From Methylocella sp. (GTDB lineage: Bacteria; Pseudomonadota; Alphaproteobacteria; Rhizobiales; Beijerinckiaceae), in the NCBI GenBank assembly GCA_037200525.1, contig JBBCGG010000001.1, positions 1,654,501 through 1,718,500 on the forward strand: a DNA stretch of 64,000 nt, written 5' to 3'. The translations under genes were made by a program, and so were the position numbers. Shown here piece by piece: positions 51,114 to 59,295 of the stretch (positions are counted from its first letter, which is position 1; the number at the start of each line of letters is the position of its first letter). The notes beneath the pieces are model-generated. The model was not told the DNA's origin. It worked only from the letters and a program-made list of their open reading frames with translations, and did no database searches.

Positions 51114-51551
51114 ATGGCGGAGTTTATAAGATACGACGTAAATACAGGAAAAATTCTAAGCTTTGGAACCATGCAAGACGAATGCCTGGACGCAGAAATT
51201 GAGTCTGGAACTGCTACGATACGGGGATTTGTTCCATCCCTCGGATCGCACTTTGTCGATCTCAAGACGCTGGCAATCGTCGAGAAGCCGGCGCCAACCG
51301 TCGAGGAATTGCGCGCGGCAAAACTGCGCGATCTTGAGCGGCGTCACTCGTCCGCGCAGCACACCTCGCTCACCCCCTCTTGGCTCGCGCAGCTGCCGGA
51401 CAGCGTGACGCCGCAGCAAGCCGCCCGCGCTCATCTTGAAGCCTGCGCAAGCCACGCCGACGCCCTCAAAGCCGCAATAGCCGCCGCGCCCGATCCCTCG
51501 GCGGTCGATATCCATTCCGGATGGCCGTCGCTGCATCCTTCCGCGCCCTGA
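51114..51551 (+). CDS. Tail fibre assembly/chaperone-like protein
   Basis: 145 residues: EFIRYDVNTGKILSFGTMQD at the N-terminus, then helical sequence (TVEELRAAKLRDLERRHSSA). It starts 3 bases after the tail-tip gene. Its 5' third is AT-rich like the end of that gene, so the two may have been exchanged together as a receptor-binding cassette. Its chaperone role is inferred from position. Confidence 0.5.
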   Translation: MAEFIRYDVNTGKILSFGTMQDECLDAEIESGTATIRGFVPSLGSHFVDLKTLAIVEKPAPTVEELRAAKLRDLERRHSSAQHTSLTPSWLAQLPDSVTPQQAARAHLEACASHADALKAAIAAAPDPSAVDIHSGWPSLHPSAP

Positions 51552-51583
51552 CCCGATTTCACTTTCGTTCAAACCGAGCTCCA

Positions 51584-51605
51584 GCCGCCCTTTGGGCGGC
51601 TTTTT
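51584..51605 (+). terminator. Intrinsic terminator before the RlpA-like gene
   Basis: GCCGCCC-TTT-GGGCGGC followed by five T. It lies between the tail fibre module and the lysis module, only a few bases before the next ribosome binding site (GGAGAG at 51610). Read-through by the NusG-like antiterminator would be needed for lysis genes. Confidence 0.8.
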
Positions 51606-51621
51606 CATTGGAGAGATCATC

Positions 51622-51969
51622 CTGTCAAAGCTCTTGTTGCTTGGGCTGCTCACGATCCTCGCGTGGGCTGGCCTGGCCATGGACGCCCGATCCGAAACAT
51701 GCCGGGCCTCCTATTACGGATATGAGAGCGGATCGATCACCGCCAGCGGCGAGAGCTTCAATCCGCATCGGATCAGCGTCGCGATGCCCACGCACAGGTG
51801 GGGGAGGGTGAAAGTGTCCTATCGCGGCCGCTCGGTCGTCGCGCGCCTCAATGATTACGGCCCCGCCGCTTGGACAGGCCGATGCATCGACCTCAGCCTT
51901 GGCGCCGCTCGCGCGCTCGGCATGACGCAGGTCGGAGTGGCCCTGGTTCAGATCTCGCGGGTCGATTGA
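51622..51969 (+). CDS. RlpA-like double-psi beta-barrel protein, probable CTG start
   Basis: 115 residues. A signal peptide (SKLLLLGLLTILAWAGLAMD, cleavage near ARS) is followed by an RlpA-like domain: CRASYYGYESGSITASGESF, VSYRGRSVVARLNDYGPAAW and CIDLSLGAARALGMTQVG. No ATG is available. CTG at 51622 is 6 bases after GGAGAG and gives a normal signal peptide; TTG at 51634 is the alternative. RlpA proteins bind or cleave denuded peptidoglycan, so it may assist lysis. Confidence 0.7.
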   Translation: MSKLLLLGLLTILAWAGLAMDARSETCRASYYGYESGSITASGESFNPHRISVAMPTHRWGRVKVSYRGRSVVARLNDYGPAAWTGRCIDLSLGAARALGMTQVGVALVQISRVD

Positions 51970-52013
51970 ACGGATCTGCGCCCGACGCCCTCTCATTTTG
52001 AAAGGAAATTAAG

Positions 52014-52427
52014 ATGGCAACCACGACAGATCCACTCGCGGCCGCCGTCGCAGCTCTGGAGACCGCTGTCGCCGCCGCGCAGGCCGCTATCCCAGCTGCG
52101 GTAGCCGCCGCGCAGGCCGCCGACGCCGCAACGATCTCGGGGCTCCAAGCCCAGATCACCGCGCTTCAAGCTCAGGTCGCGGCGCTGCAGACGGCGCCTT
52201 CTTCCCGCACCAGCGTAAGCACGGCGATCACCACCCTGACAACTCTGGCTTCGACCATCATGTCGAAGATCCCGCCGGTACCGACCTCGCCGCCGGCGCC
52301 ATCTCTTGCGACGCCGCTGAGCATGGCGGCAAAGAGCGCGCCGGCTGGCCCGGCGACGCCGCCCCCGATCATTCCGATCACCCCAACGACCCCGCCGGTC
52401 ATCAATCTGAGCCGCCCGGCGAGCTAA
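52014..52427 (+). CDS. Ala-rich coiled-coil and proline-rich protein
   Basis: 137 residues. An alanine-rich coiled coil (LETAVAAAQAAIPAAVAAAQ; ISGLQAQITALQAQVAALQ) is followed by a proline-rich tail (PPVPTSPPAPSLATPLSMAA). AAAGGAA precedes the ATG. No family recognised; perhaps a fibre-associated or lysis-accessory protein. Confidence 0.55.
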   Translation: MATTTDPLAAAVAALETAVAAAQAAIPAAVAAAQAADAATISGLQAQITALQAQVAALQTAPSSRTSVSTAITTLTTLASTIMSKIPPVPTSPPAPSLATPLSMAAKSAPAGPATPPPIIPITPTTPPVINLSRPAS

Positions 52428-52527
52428 AATTCAGAAGGACGGCGCGCCCATTTAGGGCGGCCGTCTCTGCCGTGCGCATCGAGCGCCTGAACTCGGTTTC
52501 CTTCTCACAAAATATCGTCGTTCCCCG

Positions 52528-52548
52528 CCGCCCCATGGGCGGTTTTTT
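52528..52548 (+). terminator. Intrinsic terminator before the endolysin gene
   Basis: CCGCCC-CAT-GGGCGG followed by six T, placed just before the endolysin ribosome binding site (GGAGG at 52556). A second hairpin without a T-run lies at 52438-52465. The pattern repeats that at 51584. Confidence 0.75.
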
Positions 52549-52566
52549 ATTGCCTGGAGGGTTCTG

Positions 52567-53136
52567 ATGGCCTCTGCAAATTTCTCTCCCTGTTTAGCCT
52601 TTGAGCTTCGGCGCGAAGGCGGGAAAGTCGACGATCCTCGCGATCCGGGCGGACGCACGGACGAAGGGATCACGCAGCGCACCTACAATGCCTGGCGCAA
52701 AGCGCGCCGCTTGCCGTTGCGCAGCGTCTATCTGATGGCGCCATCCGAACGCGACGCCATTTATCGCCGCGAATATTGGGACGCGATTGGCGGCGATGAT
52801 TTGCGCGCAGGCGAAGATCTCGTGGTCTTGGATTACGCGGTCAATTCCGGTCCGGCAAAAGCGCTTTCGGAATGGCGCGCGGCCGGCGGCGCCAAGGCCG
52901 ACGTCGACGCCGTGATCCGCGCCCTTTGCGCGAGGCGCCTCACCTTCCTGCATCGACTGTCGAACTGGACCCGCTTCGGCAAGGGCTGGGACGCGCGCGT
53001 TGCGGCATGCCAGGCGCTCGCGCTGCAGATGGCCGCCAAGCAACGCCAGTTGGACTCGGTTGCGCGTGCTGTCGAAGCCGAGCTGAGCCGCTCGATGCTC
53101 GCCGCCGCCCCTACAATGAAAGGAACGCAAGCATGA
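52567..53136 (+). CDS. Endolysin, glycoside hydrolase family 108-like muramidase
   Basis: 189 residues. The family signature is present: LAFELRREGGKVDDPRDPGG (catalytic Glu before GG) and RTDEGITQRTYNAWRKARRL, with YRREYWDAIGG. The C-terminal part (KADVDAVIRALCARRLTFLH; NWTRFGKGWDARVAACQALA) is the PG-binding-3-like half. It lyses the cell wall at the end of infection. No signal peptide, so it relies on the holin. Confidence 0.88.
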   Translation: MASANFSPCLAFELRREGGKVDDPRDPGGRTDEGITQRTYNAWRKARRLPLRSVYLMAPSERDAIYRREYWDAIGGDDLRAGEDLVVLDYAVNSGPAKALSEWRAAGGAKADVDAVIRALCARRLTFLHRLSNWTRFGKGWDARVAACQALALQMAAKQRQLDSVARAVEAELSRSMLAAAPTMKGTQA

Positions 53137-53393
53137 GCTTTTTTATCGAGGCCTATCGCAACATCAAAACGACCCTTGGCGGCATCGGTTCTATCGCCGC
53201 CGGCGTCGCACTCATCGCGGGCGTCGTCGCTGAGGCGACCCAAGCGCTCGCCGCCGGCCATGCGCCGAACTGGAATTCTGACGGCGCACAGCTTGCGATG
53301 GGCGCTGGCCTGATCAGCGCCGGTTATACCGGGCTAGCCGCGAAAGACGGCAACAAGACCGGCACGGTCGCAAATCCGGACGCGGGCAAATGA
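53133..53393 (+). CDS. Holin-like membrane protein
   Basis: 86 residues with two hydrophobic stretches (GGIGSIAAGVALIAGVVAEA; LAMGAGLISAGYTGLAA). Its ATG overlaps the endolysin stop. Size, hydrophobicity and position fit a holin. The family is not recognised by name. Confidence 0.6.
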   Translation: MSFFIEAYRNIKTTLGGIGSIAAGVALIAGVVAEATQALAAGHAPNWNSDGAQLAMGAGLISAGYTGLAAKDGNKTGTVANPDAGK

Positions 53394-53860
53394 GCCTTCT
53401 CAGCTCGATCCTCGGCTTTTTCACCAAGGCCGAAACGACCGTCGCGGCGGCAGTCCCGGCGGTCGAAAAAGACGTCGCTGCGGTTCCGACCGCCATCTCG
53501 ACGGGCGTCTCCGACGTTTCCGAAGTCCTTGCCGCGCTGACGCCGATCAGCCCGGACTTCGCGGCTCTCGAAGCCGCGTGGAGATCGAAGAACCTGCAAG
53601 CCGAGCTCGCGGCCGGCCTCCCCATCGTCGAGGGCCTGCTCAAGGCCATCGCCGTCATCTATCCGCCGGCGGCGGTCGCTGAGGAGGGCGTTGCGGTGGT
53701 CGGTGCGGTCCTGACCGTCATTCTGCCGGTGCTGGTCGCTTGGGCGTCAAAACTTCAGCCCGACGGACGCGGCGGCTTTATCTCGCAGGCCTGGGCCGCA
53801 GATCCCGCCAATCGAATCAATCCCGACGGCACGTTCGAGATTGGGCCGTTTAGCCACTGA
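53390..53860 (+). CDS. Lysis-module membrane protein
   Basis: 156 residues, an Ala/Val-rich helical N-terminus (TTVAAAVPAVEKDVAAVPTA) and one membrane segment (VVGAVLTVILPVLVAWASKL), ending in a hydrophilic tail. It overlaps the holin-like gene by 4 bases. It could be a holin regulator or a second holin. Confidence 0.5.
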   Translation: MSLLSSILGFFTKAETTVAAAVPAVEKDVAAVPTAISTGVSDVSEVLAALTPISPDFAALEAAWRSKNLQAELAAGLPIVEGLLKAIAVIYPPAAVAEEGVAVVGAVLTVILPVLVAWASKLQPDGRGGFISQAWAADPANRINPDGTFEIGPFSH

Positions 53861-53959
53861 TCCAAAAGAAATCGCAGCACTTTTCCGCCGCGGCGTCCGT
53901 CGACGCCGCGCGCCATGGCGGCTGCGTCCGCAGCTGCCGCATCACTGGAGACTGTTAAA

Positions 53960-54340
53960 ATGATCAAGAAATATGTCGCCCTCATCGGTATCCTCTGTAT
54001 CGGATCCTGGCTTGCGGGCTGCGCCAAAGAGATCGCAGAGGCGACCGGAGCGGTTAACACGGTCGCGACTCAAGTCGCCTCCGACGTGCCGACCGCTTGC
54101 GCCTTGCTTCAAGGTGCGGACGCCAGTTTCCAAACGATTGCCGCTACACAAGCGGGTGTTGGAAAACCTCTCGCAGCTAGCGTCATCTCGGACGAGTCGG
54201 CCGCCGTCGCCGGCGTCGACCAGCTCTGTGCGAACCCCGCCGCCTTCACGTCCGTCGCCGGCACGCTTTCGACCGCTTTGTCGGCCTACGCTGCCGTCAT
54301 GAAGGCTCTCGCGGCCGCGCAGACCGCCGCCGGAAAATGA
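53960..54340 (+). CDS. Small lipoprotein of the lysis region
   Basis: 126 residues with a lipoprotein signal (MIKKYVALIGILCIGSWLAG then Cys). The mature part is Ala-rich and helical. GGAG precedes the ATG at 53960. Lipoproteins here may act in the outer membrane during lysis, but it lacks the usual proline-rich o-spanin look. Confidence 0.6.
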   Translation: MIKKYVALIGILCIGSWLAGCAKEIAEATGAVNTVATQVASDVPTACALLQGADASFQTIAATQAGVGKPLAASVISDESAAVAGVDQLCANPAAFTSVAGTLSTALSAYAAVMKALAAAQTAAGK

Positions 54341-54540
54341 TGGTCCTCGTCAAAGCGGCGATCGCCTTTTCGATCCTCGAGGGCGGGGCGCCGCATCAGC
54401 ATTGGAAAGAGGTCAATCGGCAGAACGTTGAGATCGAGCGGCGATTCTGCGGCGCCTCAAGCGCCGCGGCGGTCACTCCGCCTCAAATGAGCCGGATCGA
54501 AGGGCGCATCCAAATCCTCTGCGAACCGCTGAGGAAATAG
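54337..54540 (+). CDS. Small hypothetical protein
   Basis: 67 residues (VKAAIAFSILEGGAPHQHWK; MSRIEGRIQILCEPLRK). The start overlaps the lipoprotein stop. No signal or domain recognised. The downstream 119 bases carry no gene. Confidence 0.4.
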   Translation: MMVLVKAAIAFSILEGGAPHQHWKEVNRQNVEIERRFCGASSAAAVTPPQMSRIEGRIQILCEPLRK

Positions 54541-54659
54541 AAATTCACCTTCGGCGCCCACGATCGCTTACGGCATCTTCCCGACTTTCATCGCTCCACT
54601 CGTCATCCCTTGACGCGCCGGCCTGTGCGCCGAGCCGCAATCATCCGAGCGAGGTCATA

Positions 54660-54890
54660 GTGATCCCAGCCCTGATTTTATTTTGCTCCGCAGCGTTGAG
54701 CCCGGACGCCTGTACCGAGCAAACGGCCTTCGACGCTGTCAGCCGCGAAGTGTCTCCGTTCGAATGCGCAGTCGGCGGCCTGAACGCGCAGATGGAGCTA
54801 GCGGCCGGCCCGCGCGGCTTTGACGGAGTTTTTGTGAAACTGATTTGCACCAGACACTCGGAAGGGAGGGCCGATCGTGGCGACCAATGA
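54660..54890 (+). CDS. Small cysteine-containing exported protein
   Basis: 76 residues from GTG after GAGG. A short hydrophobic N-terminus (IPALILFCSAALSPDACTEQ) and conserved-looking Cys (PFECAVGGLNAQMELA; LICTRHSEG) suggest a periplasmic or envelope protein. It overlaps the spanin-like gene by 14 bases, an arrangement often seen for nested spanin genes. Confidence 0.5.
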   Translation: MIPALILFCSAALSPDACTEQTAFDAVSREVSPFECAVGGLNAQMELAAGPRGFDGVFVKLICTRHSEGRADRGDQ

Positions 54891-55212
54891 GAACGATCTT
54901 CTCAACGCGGTGACCGGCAGCCTCGGGCAATTGCTGGGCGCTGGGAGCATCGGCGCCGTCGTCGGCGCCATCGCCATCGTCGTCGTGGCTCTGATCAAGC
55001 GCCAGCCGCCGATGGCCGTTCTGATCGACGCGCGGATGAAAATTTTGATCGATAGTTATCAAAAGCACATCGATGCCTGCGAGAAAATCATCACTGGGTA
55101 TATGGAGCAAGTCGACGATTTGAAGCACCAGGTCGACGAACTGGCGGCGACGATCGATCGTCTGAACAACGAGCTTGATAAAGCGCGGGAGCAACGCGGG
55201 TTTCGAGTATGA
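54877..55212 (+). CDS. Inner-membrane coiled-coil protein (i-spanin-like)
   Basis: 111 residues: one membrane helix (GSIGAVVGAIAIVVVALIKR) followed by a long coiled coil (YMEQVDDLKHQVDELAATID; RLNNELDKAREQRG). This is the Rz-type layout. GTG start after GGGAGG. With the upstream gene it may complete membrane disruption. Confidence 0.6.
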   Translation: MATNENDLLNAVTGSLGQLLGAGSIGAVVGAIAIVVVALIKRQPPMAVLIDARMKILIDSYQKHIDACEKIITGYMEQVDDLKHQVDELAATIDRLNNELDKAREQRGFRV

Positions 55213-55221
55213 AAAGCTGAT

Positions 55222-55866
55222 ATGATCAAGATCATCAAGGCGGTCAATTTCGCGGTCATGGTCATGATGCCGGCCGCGGCTCATGCGCAAATGCGTGCGT
55301 TCGTTGTCACCTCATGCGACTCTCTGCCGGCGATCTACAGTCCTGGTACCCAGGGCATCCCGCTTGCACTGGCGGCGGCGGGGGAAGGTGGCGGCGGCGC
55401 GATCAGCGCGCCTCTGGGCGGCACCACGCCGCTGGCTCAGGCCGTGGCTGTCACCATCGTCCCCAACGTCAAGACGCTGACGGACCGCAGCGGCGCGGTG
55501 ACTACGGGCGGCACATCGCAGACGCTCGTTGCGTCGGCTTCGACGCGCATGACGATTTTTATTGAAAATCCGTGCACAGGCGCATCGCAGTTTGGAGGCA
55601 CCACGCCGCCTGCCGCAGAAAGCTTGTTTATCAACTTCACAGCCGCCGCCTCTGCTACCGCAGGCGGATCAATCGAGTTGTCGCCGTGCGGAGTTTATAG
55701 CACGGGGACGGGACCGGTTTCGACCGAGGCCATCACCGTCACAGCGACGACGACCGGGCACAGATGGACCGCGAAGATCGAGTTTAGTGGTGCTGGTCCA
55801 TGGAAGGACAAATTTGCAACCATCACGATAATTGGCATTCCTGTTTCGGGGTTTTGCTGGTCGTGA
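55222..55866 (+). CDS. Secreted beta-rich phage protein
   Basis: 214 residues. A signal peptide (NFAVMVMMPAAAHAQ) is followed by Ala/Thr-rich beta strands and several cysteines (VTSCDSLPAIYSPG; ENPCTGASQFGG; SGFCWS). It is the last gene of the late operon, before a strong terminator. Function unknown; envelope modification is one possibility. Confidence 0.5.
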   Translation: MIKIIKAVNFAVMVMMPAAAHAQMRAFVVTSCDSLPAIYSPGTQGIPLALAAAGEGGGGAISAPLGGTTPLAQAVAVTIVPNVKTLTDRSGAVTTGGTSQTLVASASTRMTIFIENPCTGASQFGGTTPPAAESLFINFTAAASATAGGSIELSPCGVYSTGTGPVSTEAITVTATTTGHRWTAKIEFSGAGPWKDKFATITIIGIPVSGFCWS

Positions 55867-56262
55867 TTTGACCCACAAATGTGGCGGACCGAGTGTTGCA
55901 ACATTTAAGAACGCGACAATTTGTTATGGAGTGGGGGCGATTGGTTGGCCGCGATCGCCCCCATTTTCCGACAATCCTCGATTTGCGGCGACTTTTTTCG
56001 AAGGTGAAATCACGTCGTAACATCGCTGTTCCATAATCGTTGATCGACTAGGCTGGAGGGCTGCGATGAGCTCCAGCCTGGTCAAAAGTGCGGGGTTGCG
56101 CCCCCGCGGGAGCCGGGCCGTTTCGCCTCCCGCAGAAGGCCCAACAATCGTGTCCCGGTAGTGAGAAGAACTGCCCCCGCCGCTGTTTAGACCCTGCGAG
56201 CGGGGGTTCCTTATCAAAAGCCAGGGGCCCGATTACGTATGTGATCCAGCCGGTTGAAGCCG
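55867..56262. other. End of the late operon and boundary to cargo
   Basis: No gene. It holds the strong terminator at 55932-55967 and a second GC-rich hairpin (CCCCCGC...GCGGGGG, ~56172-56206) facing the convergent aldehyde dehydrogenase gene. No copy of the att core was seen here. Confidence 0.45.
55932..55967 (+). terminator. Intrinsic terminator of the late operon
   Basis: TGGGGGCGAT (55932-55941) pairs with ATCGCCCCCA (55954-55963), a 10-bp GC-rich stem with a 12-base loop, followed by TTTT. Confidence 0.85.
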
Positions 56263-57666
56263 TCACTTCGCCATGTTGATGATCTTGGCTTGGGTAAACT
56301 CCTCAAGTCCTTCTTGCCCTAGCTCCACGCCGAAGCCCGACTGCTTGGCGCCGCCCCTCGGGACGTCGGGCGAATAGGCCATGTGCTGGTTAATCCAGAC
56401 CATTCCGGAATTGATCTTCGAGGCCACCTCGAACGCCCTATCGGAATCTTTCGACCATACGGTGCCGCCAAGCCCGTAGTCAGTGTCGTTGGCGCGTGCG
56501 ATCGCGTCATCGATCTCGGAGTAGCGCAGCACCGGGAGCACCGGCCCGAATTGCTCCTCCCTCACCAATCGCGCATCGTCGGGAATGTCCCTGACGATGG
56601 TCGGCTGGATGAAATAGCCCTTGCGGTCGAGCGCTGCGCCCCCAGCGACGATTGTCCCGTTCTGCTTCGCGTCTTCGAGAAAGCCCTTGACCTTTTCGAA
56701 CTGGGCTTTGTTCTGCAGCGGCCCCATCTGCGTGCCCTGCTTCAGACCGTCATCGACCACGGCTTCCCGCGCGAGCCGACCGAGCTCGTCGCAAATCTCG
56801 TCATATTGCGAGTCATGGACGTACAATCGCTTGATCGCGAGACAGACCTGCCCAGCATTGAGCATAGCGCCGGCATAGACTTTGGACGCCACGTCTTTCA
56901 CATCGACGTCGTCGAGAACAATAGCGGCGTCGTTCCCGCCAAGTTCGAGGGTCAGCCGCTTCAACGTGCCCGCGGCGTTCTCCATCACCTTCTTGCCTGT
57001 CGCCGTGGAGCCGGTGAAGGCGACCTTGGCGACGTCGGGATGGCTGGTTAGCGCGCCGCCCAGATCATTCGCATCGACGATAATATTCATCACGCCAGGC
57101 GGCAGAATTTTGGCGCAGATCTCGCCGAATTTGAGCGTCGTAAGCGGCGTCGTAGGCGCGGGCTTCGCCACGACCGTGTTGCCGGCCAGCAGCGCCGGCG
57201 CCACCTTTACCATCAGAAGGGCCATCGGGTAGTTCCACGGCGTGATGGCGGCGACGACGCCCAGCGGCGACTGCTGCTGCAGCACTTTTTGCGTTGCGTC
57301 CTCATTGAGCACTTTCAAGGGGAGATCGAGCGACGCGAAATAGCGGATCAGGGCGATCGATCCGGCAATTTCATATGTCGCCTGCAGCAGCGGCTTGCCT
57401 TGTTCTTCTGTGAGAAGCCGGGCGAAGTCGCCTTGCTGCGTTTCGAGGGCATCGGCCAGAGCGATTAACAGCGCGCCACGCTCCCGGATCGGCTTCGCCG
57501 CCCATGCGGGGAAGGCCGCTTTGGCGGCCGACACGGCTTGATCGAGCTGTGCTCGGTCGGCGCGCGGTGCGACCGCCAGCACTTCCCCAGTCGCGGGATT
57601 AATAACGTCCAAAGTGGTGAAGCCCGCTGTCAGCCGTCCGCCGATCAATAACTTAAATTCGTTCAT
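56263..57666 (-). CDS. NAD(P)-dependent aldehyde dehydrogenase (succinate-semialdehyde type)
   Basis: 467 residues. Family motifs: VVAAITPWNYPMALLMVKVA, the cofactor loop VAFTGSTATGKKVM, general base Glu in RLTLELGGNDAAIVLDD and catalytic Cys in NAGQVCLAIKRLYV. Closest in style to GabD-like enzymes oxidising succinate semialdehyde or related aldehydes. It lies between the last phage gene and attR, so it is either lysogenic cargo or part of an older island. AGAT-like weak ribosome site. Confidence 0.85.
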   Translation of the reverse strand: MNEFKLLIGGRLTAGFTTLDVINPATGEVLAVAPRADRAQLDQAVSAAKAAFPAWAAKPIRERGALLIALADALETQQGDFARLLTEEQGKPLLQATYEIAGSIALIRYFASLDLPLKVLNEDATQKVLQQQSPLGVVAAITPWNYPMALLMVKVAPALLAGNTVVAKPAPTTPLTTLKFGEICAKILPPGVMNIIVDANDLGGALTSHPDVAKVAFTGSTATGKKVMENAAGTLKRLTLELGGNDAAIVLDDVDVKDVASKVYAGAMLNAGQVCLAIKRLYVHDSQYDEICDELGRLAREAVVDDGLKQGTQMGPLQNKAQFEKVKGFLEDAKQNGTIVAGGAALDRKGYFIQPTIVRDIPDDARLVREEQFGPVLPVLRYSEIDDAIARANDTDYGLGGTVWSKDSDRAFEVASKINSGMVWINQHMAYSPDVPRGGAKQSGFGVELGQEGLEEFTQAKIINMAK

Positions 57667-57809
57667 CTTATGGTCCTCGATGCTTTCCTTCGCCAGACCG
57701 CGTCAAGCGAAGTCTCTTCCGCTGGCGGTTGGCGCCACATTTATGCTGCGCGCCTTGGCATTGCCGTCCTTTTCGCCTCGTGATCCTGCCGCTTCCGCTA
57801 AGAAGTTTG

Positions 57810-58016
57810 TTAGACGGAGGATTCTCGCAGAGCCATGTTACAACGCAATTTCAGAGCAGAAAGCGTGCAATCCGTTTGGCTGCCCCCGAGGGTTGCCGCA
57901 TCTGAAGCCACGCGAACGACCGGCATCAGCGGCAGATTGCCCGCCAAAGCGCGCCGGAACCTGAACAATCGCCGGATCGCGTCTTGATTGCGGGTCATCG
58001 AGTAGAGATTACACAT
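57810..58016 (-). pseudogene. Truncated SRAP (YedK/HMCES) peptidase
   Basis: The frame starts MCNLYSMTRNQDAIRRLFRF then RRALAGNLPLMP, the exact N-terminus of SRAP proteins with catalytic Cys2 that crosslinks to abasic sites in ssDNA. After ~32 residues homology fades and the frame stops; the remaining ~190 residues of the enzyme are absent. A decayed fragment. Confidence 0.7.
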
Positions 58017-58120
58017 CAGGCGTCGTGACCATCCCCGAGAACTGCCAAAGCCTCACTTATCATAAGACCGTTTCCGGTCGGCTCAACTGGAACGGCGGGG
58101 CCAAGCGGCGCCTGCGGCCG

Positions 58121-58324
58121 TTAGTTTGACCATGGACCCCTCCAGCCCTGTTCGACCGCGAAGTCTATCCCGGCCTTGTATGCCTCGGCATCGTATCCGG
58201 CCTTCATAAACTGAGAAACGACAGCGGCCGCCATCATCCTGGCCTCGTCGACACCCGTGTCGTGAGCTTTGAGAATCGTCAAGATAAGCCTTGCGTGCTC
58301 CTCGGCCGTTGGGAACGTAGCCAT
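58121..58324 (-). CDS. Small hypothetical protein
   Basis: 67 residues (MATFPTAEEHARLILTILKA; AEAYKAGIDFAVEQGWRGPW). GGGGGAA precedes the ATG at 58324. The helical pattern recurs in small Hyphomicrobiales proteins of unknown function, to my impression. Confidence 0.5.
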   Translation of the reverse strand: MATFPTAEEHARLILTILKAHDTGVDEARMMAAAVVSQFMKAGYDAEAYKAGIDFAVEQGWRGPWSN

Positions 58325-58496
58325 GATTTCCCCCATAATTGAACGACTCAGGTCATGCTACATCCTACTATTGTCAAGTTCGTGCCTTGCATCGGCGGGC
58401 TATTTGTTAAATGTAAAGTGTTATCCCAAACGTCACAAAGCCCGCTGGCGGAAGGCAACACAGGAAGCGACAAAGTCCATGGCCGCCATCGTCACG

Positions 58497-58745
58497 TCAG
58501 CCTAGCAAAGCCTCCACATCCGGCGTATCGCCGAAGCGTTTAATCACAACGGCGTCCTGAAACTCTCCCGACGCAGGGTCGCCAGTCCTTGAGAAGGCGA
58601 CGGCACCGGCCGCTGTAAGCGCCATGCGTTGAGCCTCGCGTACGGCGGCTCCAGTCGTCTGTCGCTCTTGCGCCTCTCCAGCTACAAGCTCACCGTCGTC
58701 GGTCCTGACGAATGGCAGCGCCACAAAATAGGTCACGTTCGCCAC
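58497..58745 (-). CDS. Small hypothetical protein
   Basis: 82 residues (VTYFVALPFVRTDDGELVAG; ALTAAGAVAFSRTGDPASGE). GTG start 7 bases after GAGGAGA. It looks like a compact alpha/beta protein. No function known. Confidence 0.55.
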   Translation of the reverse strand: MANVTYFVALPFVRTDDGELVAGEAQERQTTGAAVREAQRMALTAAGAVAFSRTGDPASGEFQDAVVIKRFGDTPDVEALLG

Positions 58746-58899
58746 TGCACTTCTCCTCGTTAGCGGGTGGCTCTTGAGTTCTGCGTTTGTTCTAAAACAG
58801 AAGGTTCGACCTGTCTAGGACCGGAATGGTCGGGTGTGCGCGAGTTGCGCTGGATTAAGCCTCTCTTGATTCCCTCAGCGTTCTCGTTATGTTCTGAGT

Positions 58900-59295
58900 A
58901 TGAAGTGCGATACGCTTGTCACCGATCCATACGTTAAGGTTCGGCTGGCTTGCCGCAAATGCAATCGGACGGGCAGCTATAGCCTTGCGCGGCTGGCGGC
59001 TAAATACGGTCCTGACATCGCCATGACGGACCTGCTCGCCCAGCTGGCGGACGACTGCGCTGTGTGGGAGCGCAGACAGGCGTTGCAGAGTCGTTGCGGC
59101 GCATTTTTCATTGATCTTGACTGGCCGCCGCGGCCGCCCGATCTCCCGACCCAAGGCCAGCGCCGACTGAAGGTGATCAAGGGCGATAAAAGCGCGGCTT
59201 CTTCCGACCGCTTTCGGAACCGGTTGCGATCCAGACTGTTCGACTCACGCCTCTCCGATATCGGTCAAGGCTTTCTCTATATTGAAGGAGCACCT
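58900..59295 (+). CDS. Zinc-ribbon-like protein, reading frame open into the next gene
   Basis: The frame starts MKCDTLVTDPYVKVRLACRK, with a CxxC (CRKC) and later C and C (ADDC, SRCGAFF), like a small zinc-ribbon protein. After ~97 residues the sequence becomes unconvincing (FRNRLRSRLFDSRLSDIGQG). It runs without a stop straight into the downstream DUF4142 gene. Either a stop has been lost or the C-terminus has decayed. A read-through fusion of 307 residues is formally possible. Confidence 0.45.
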
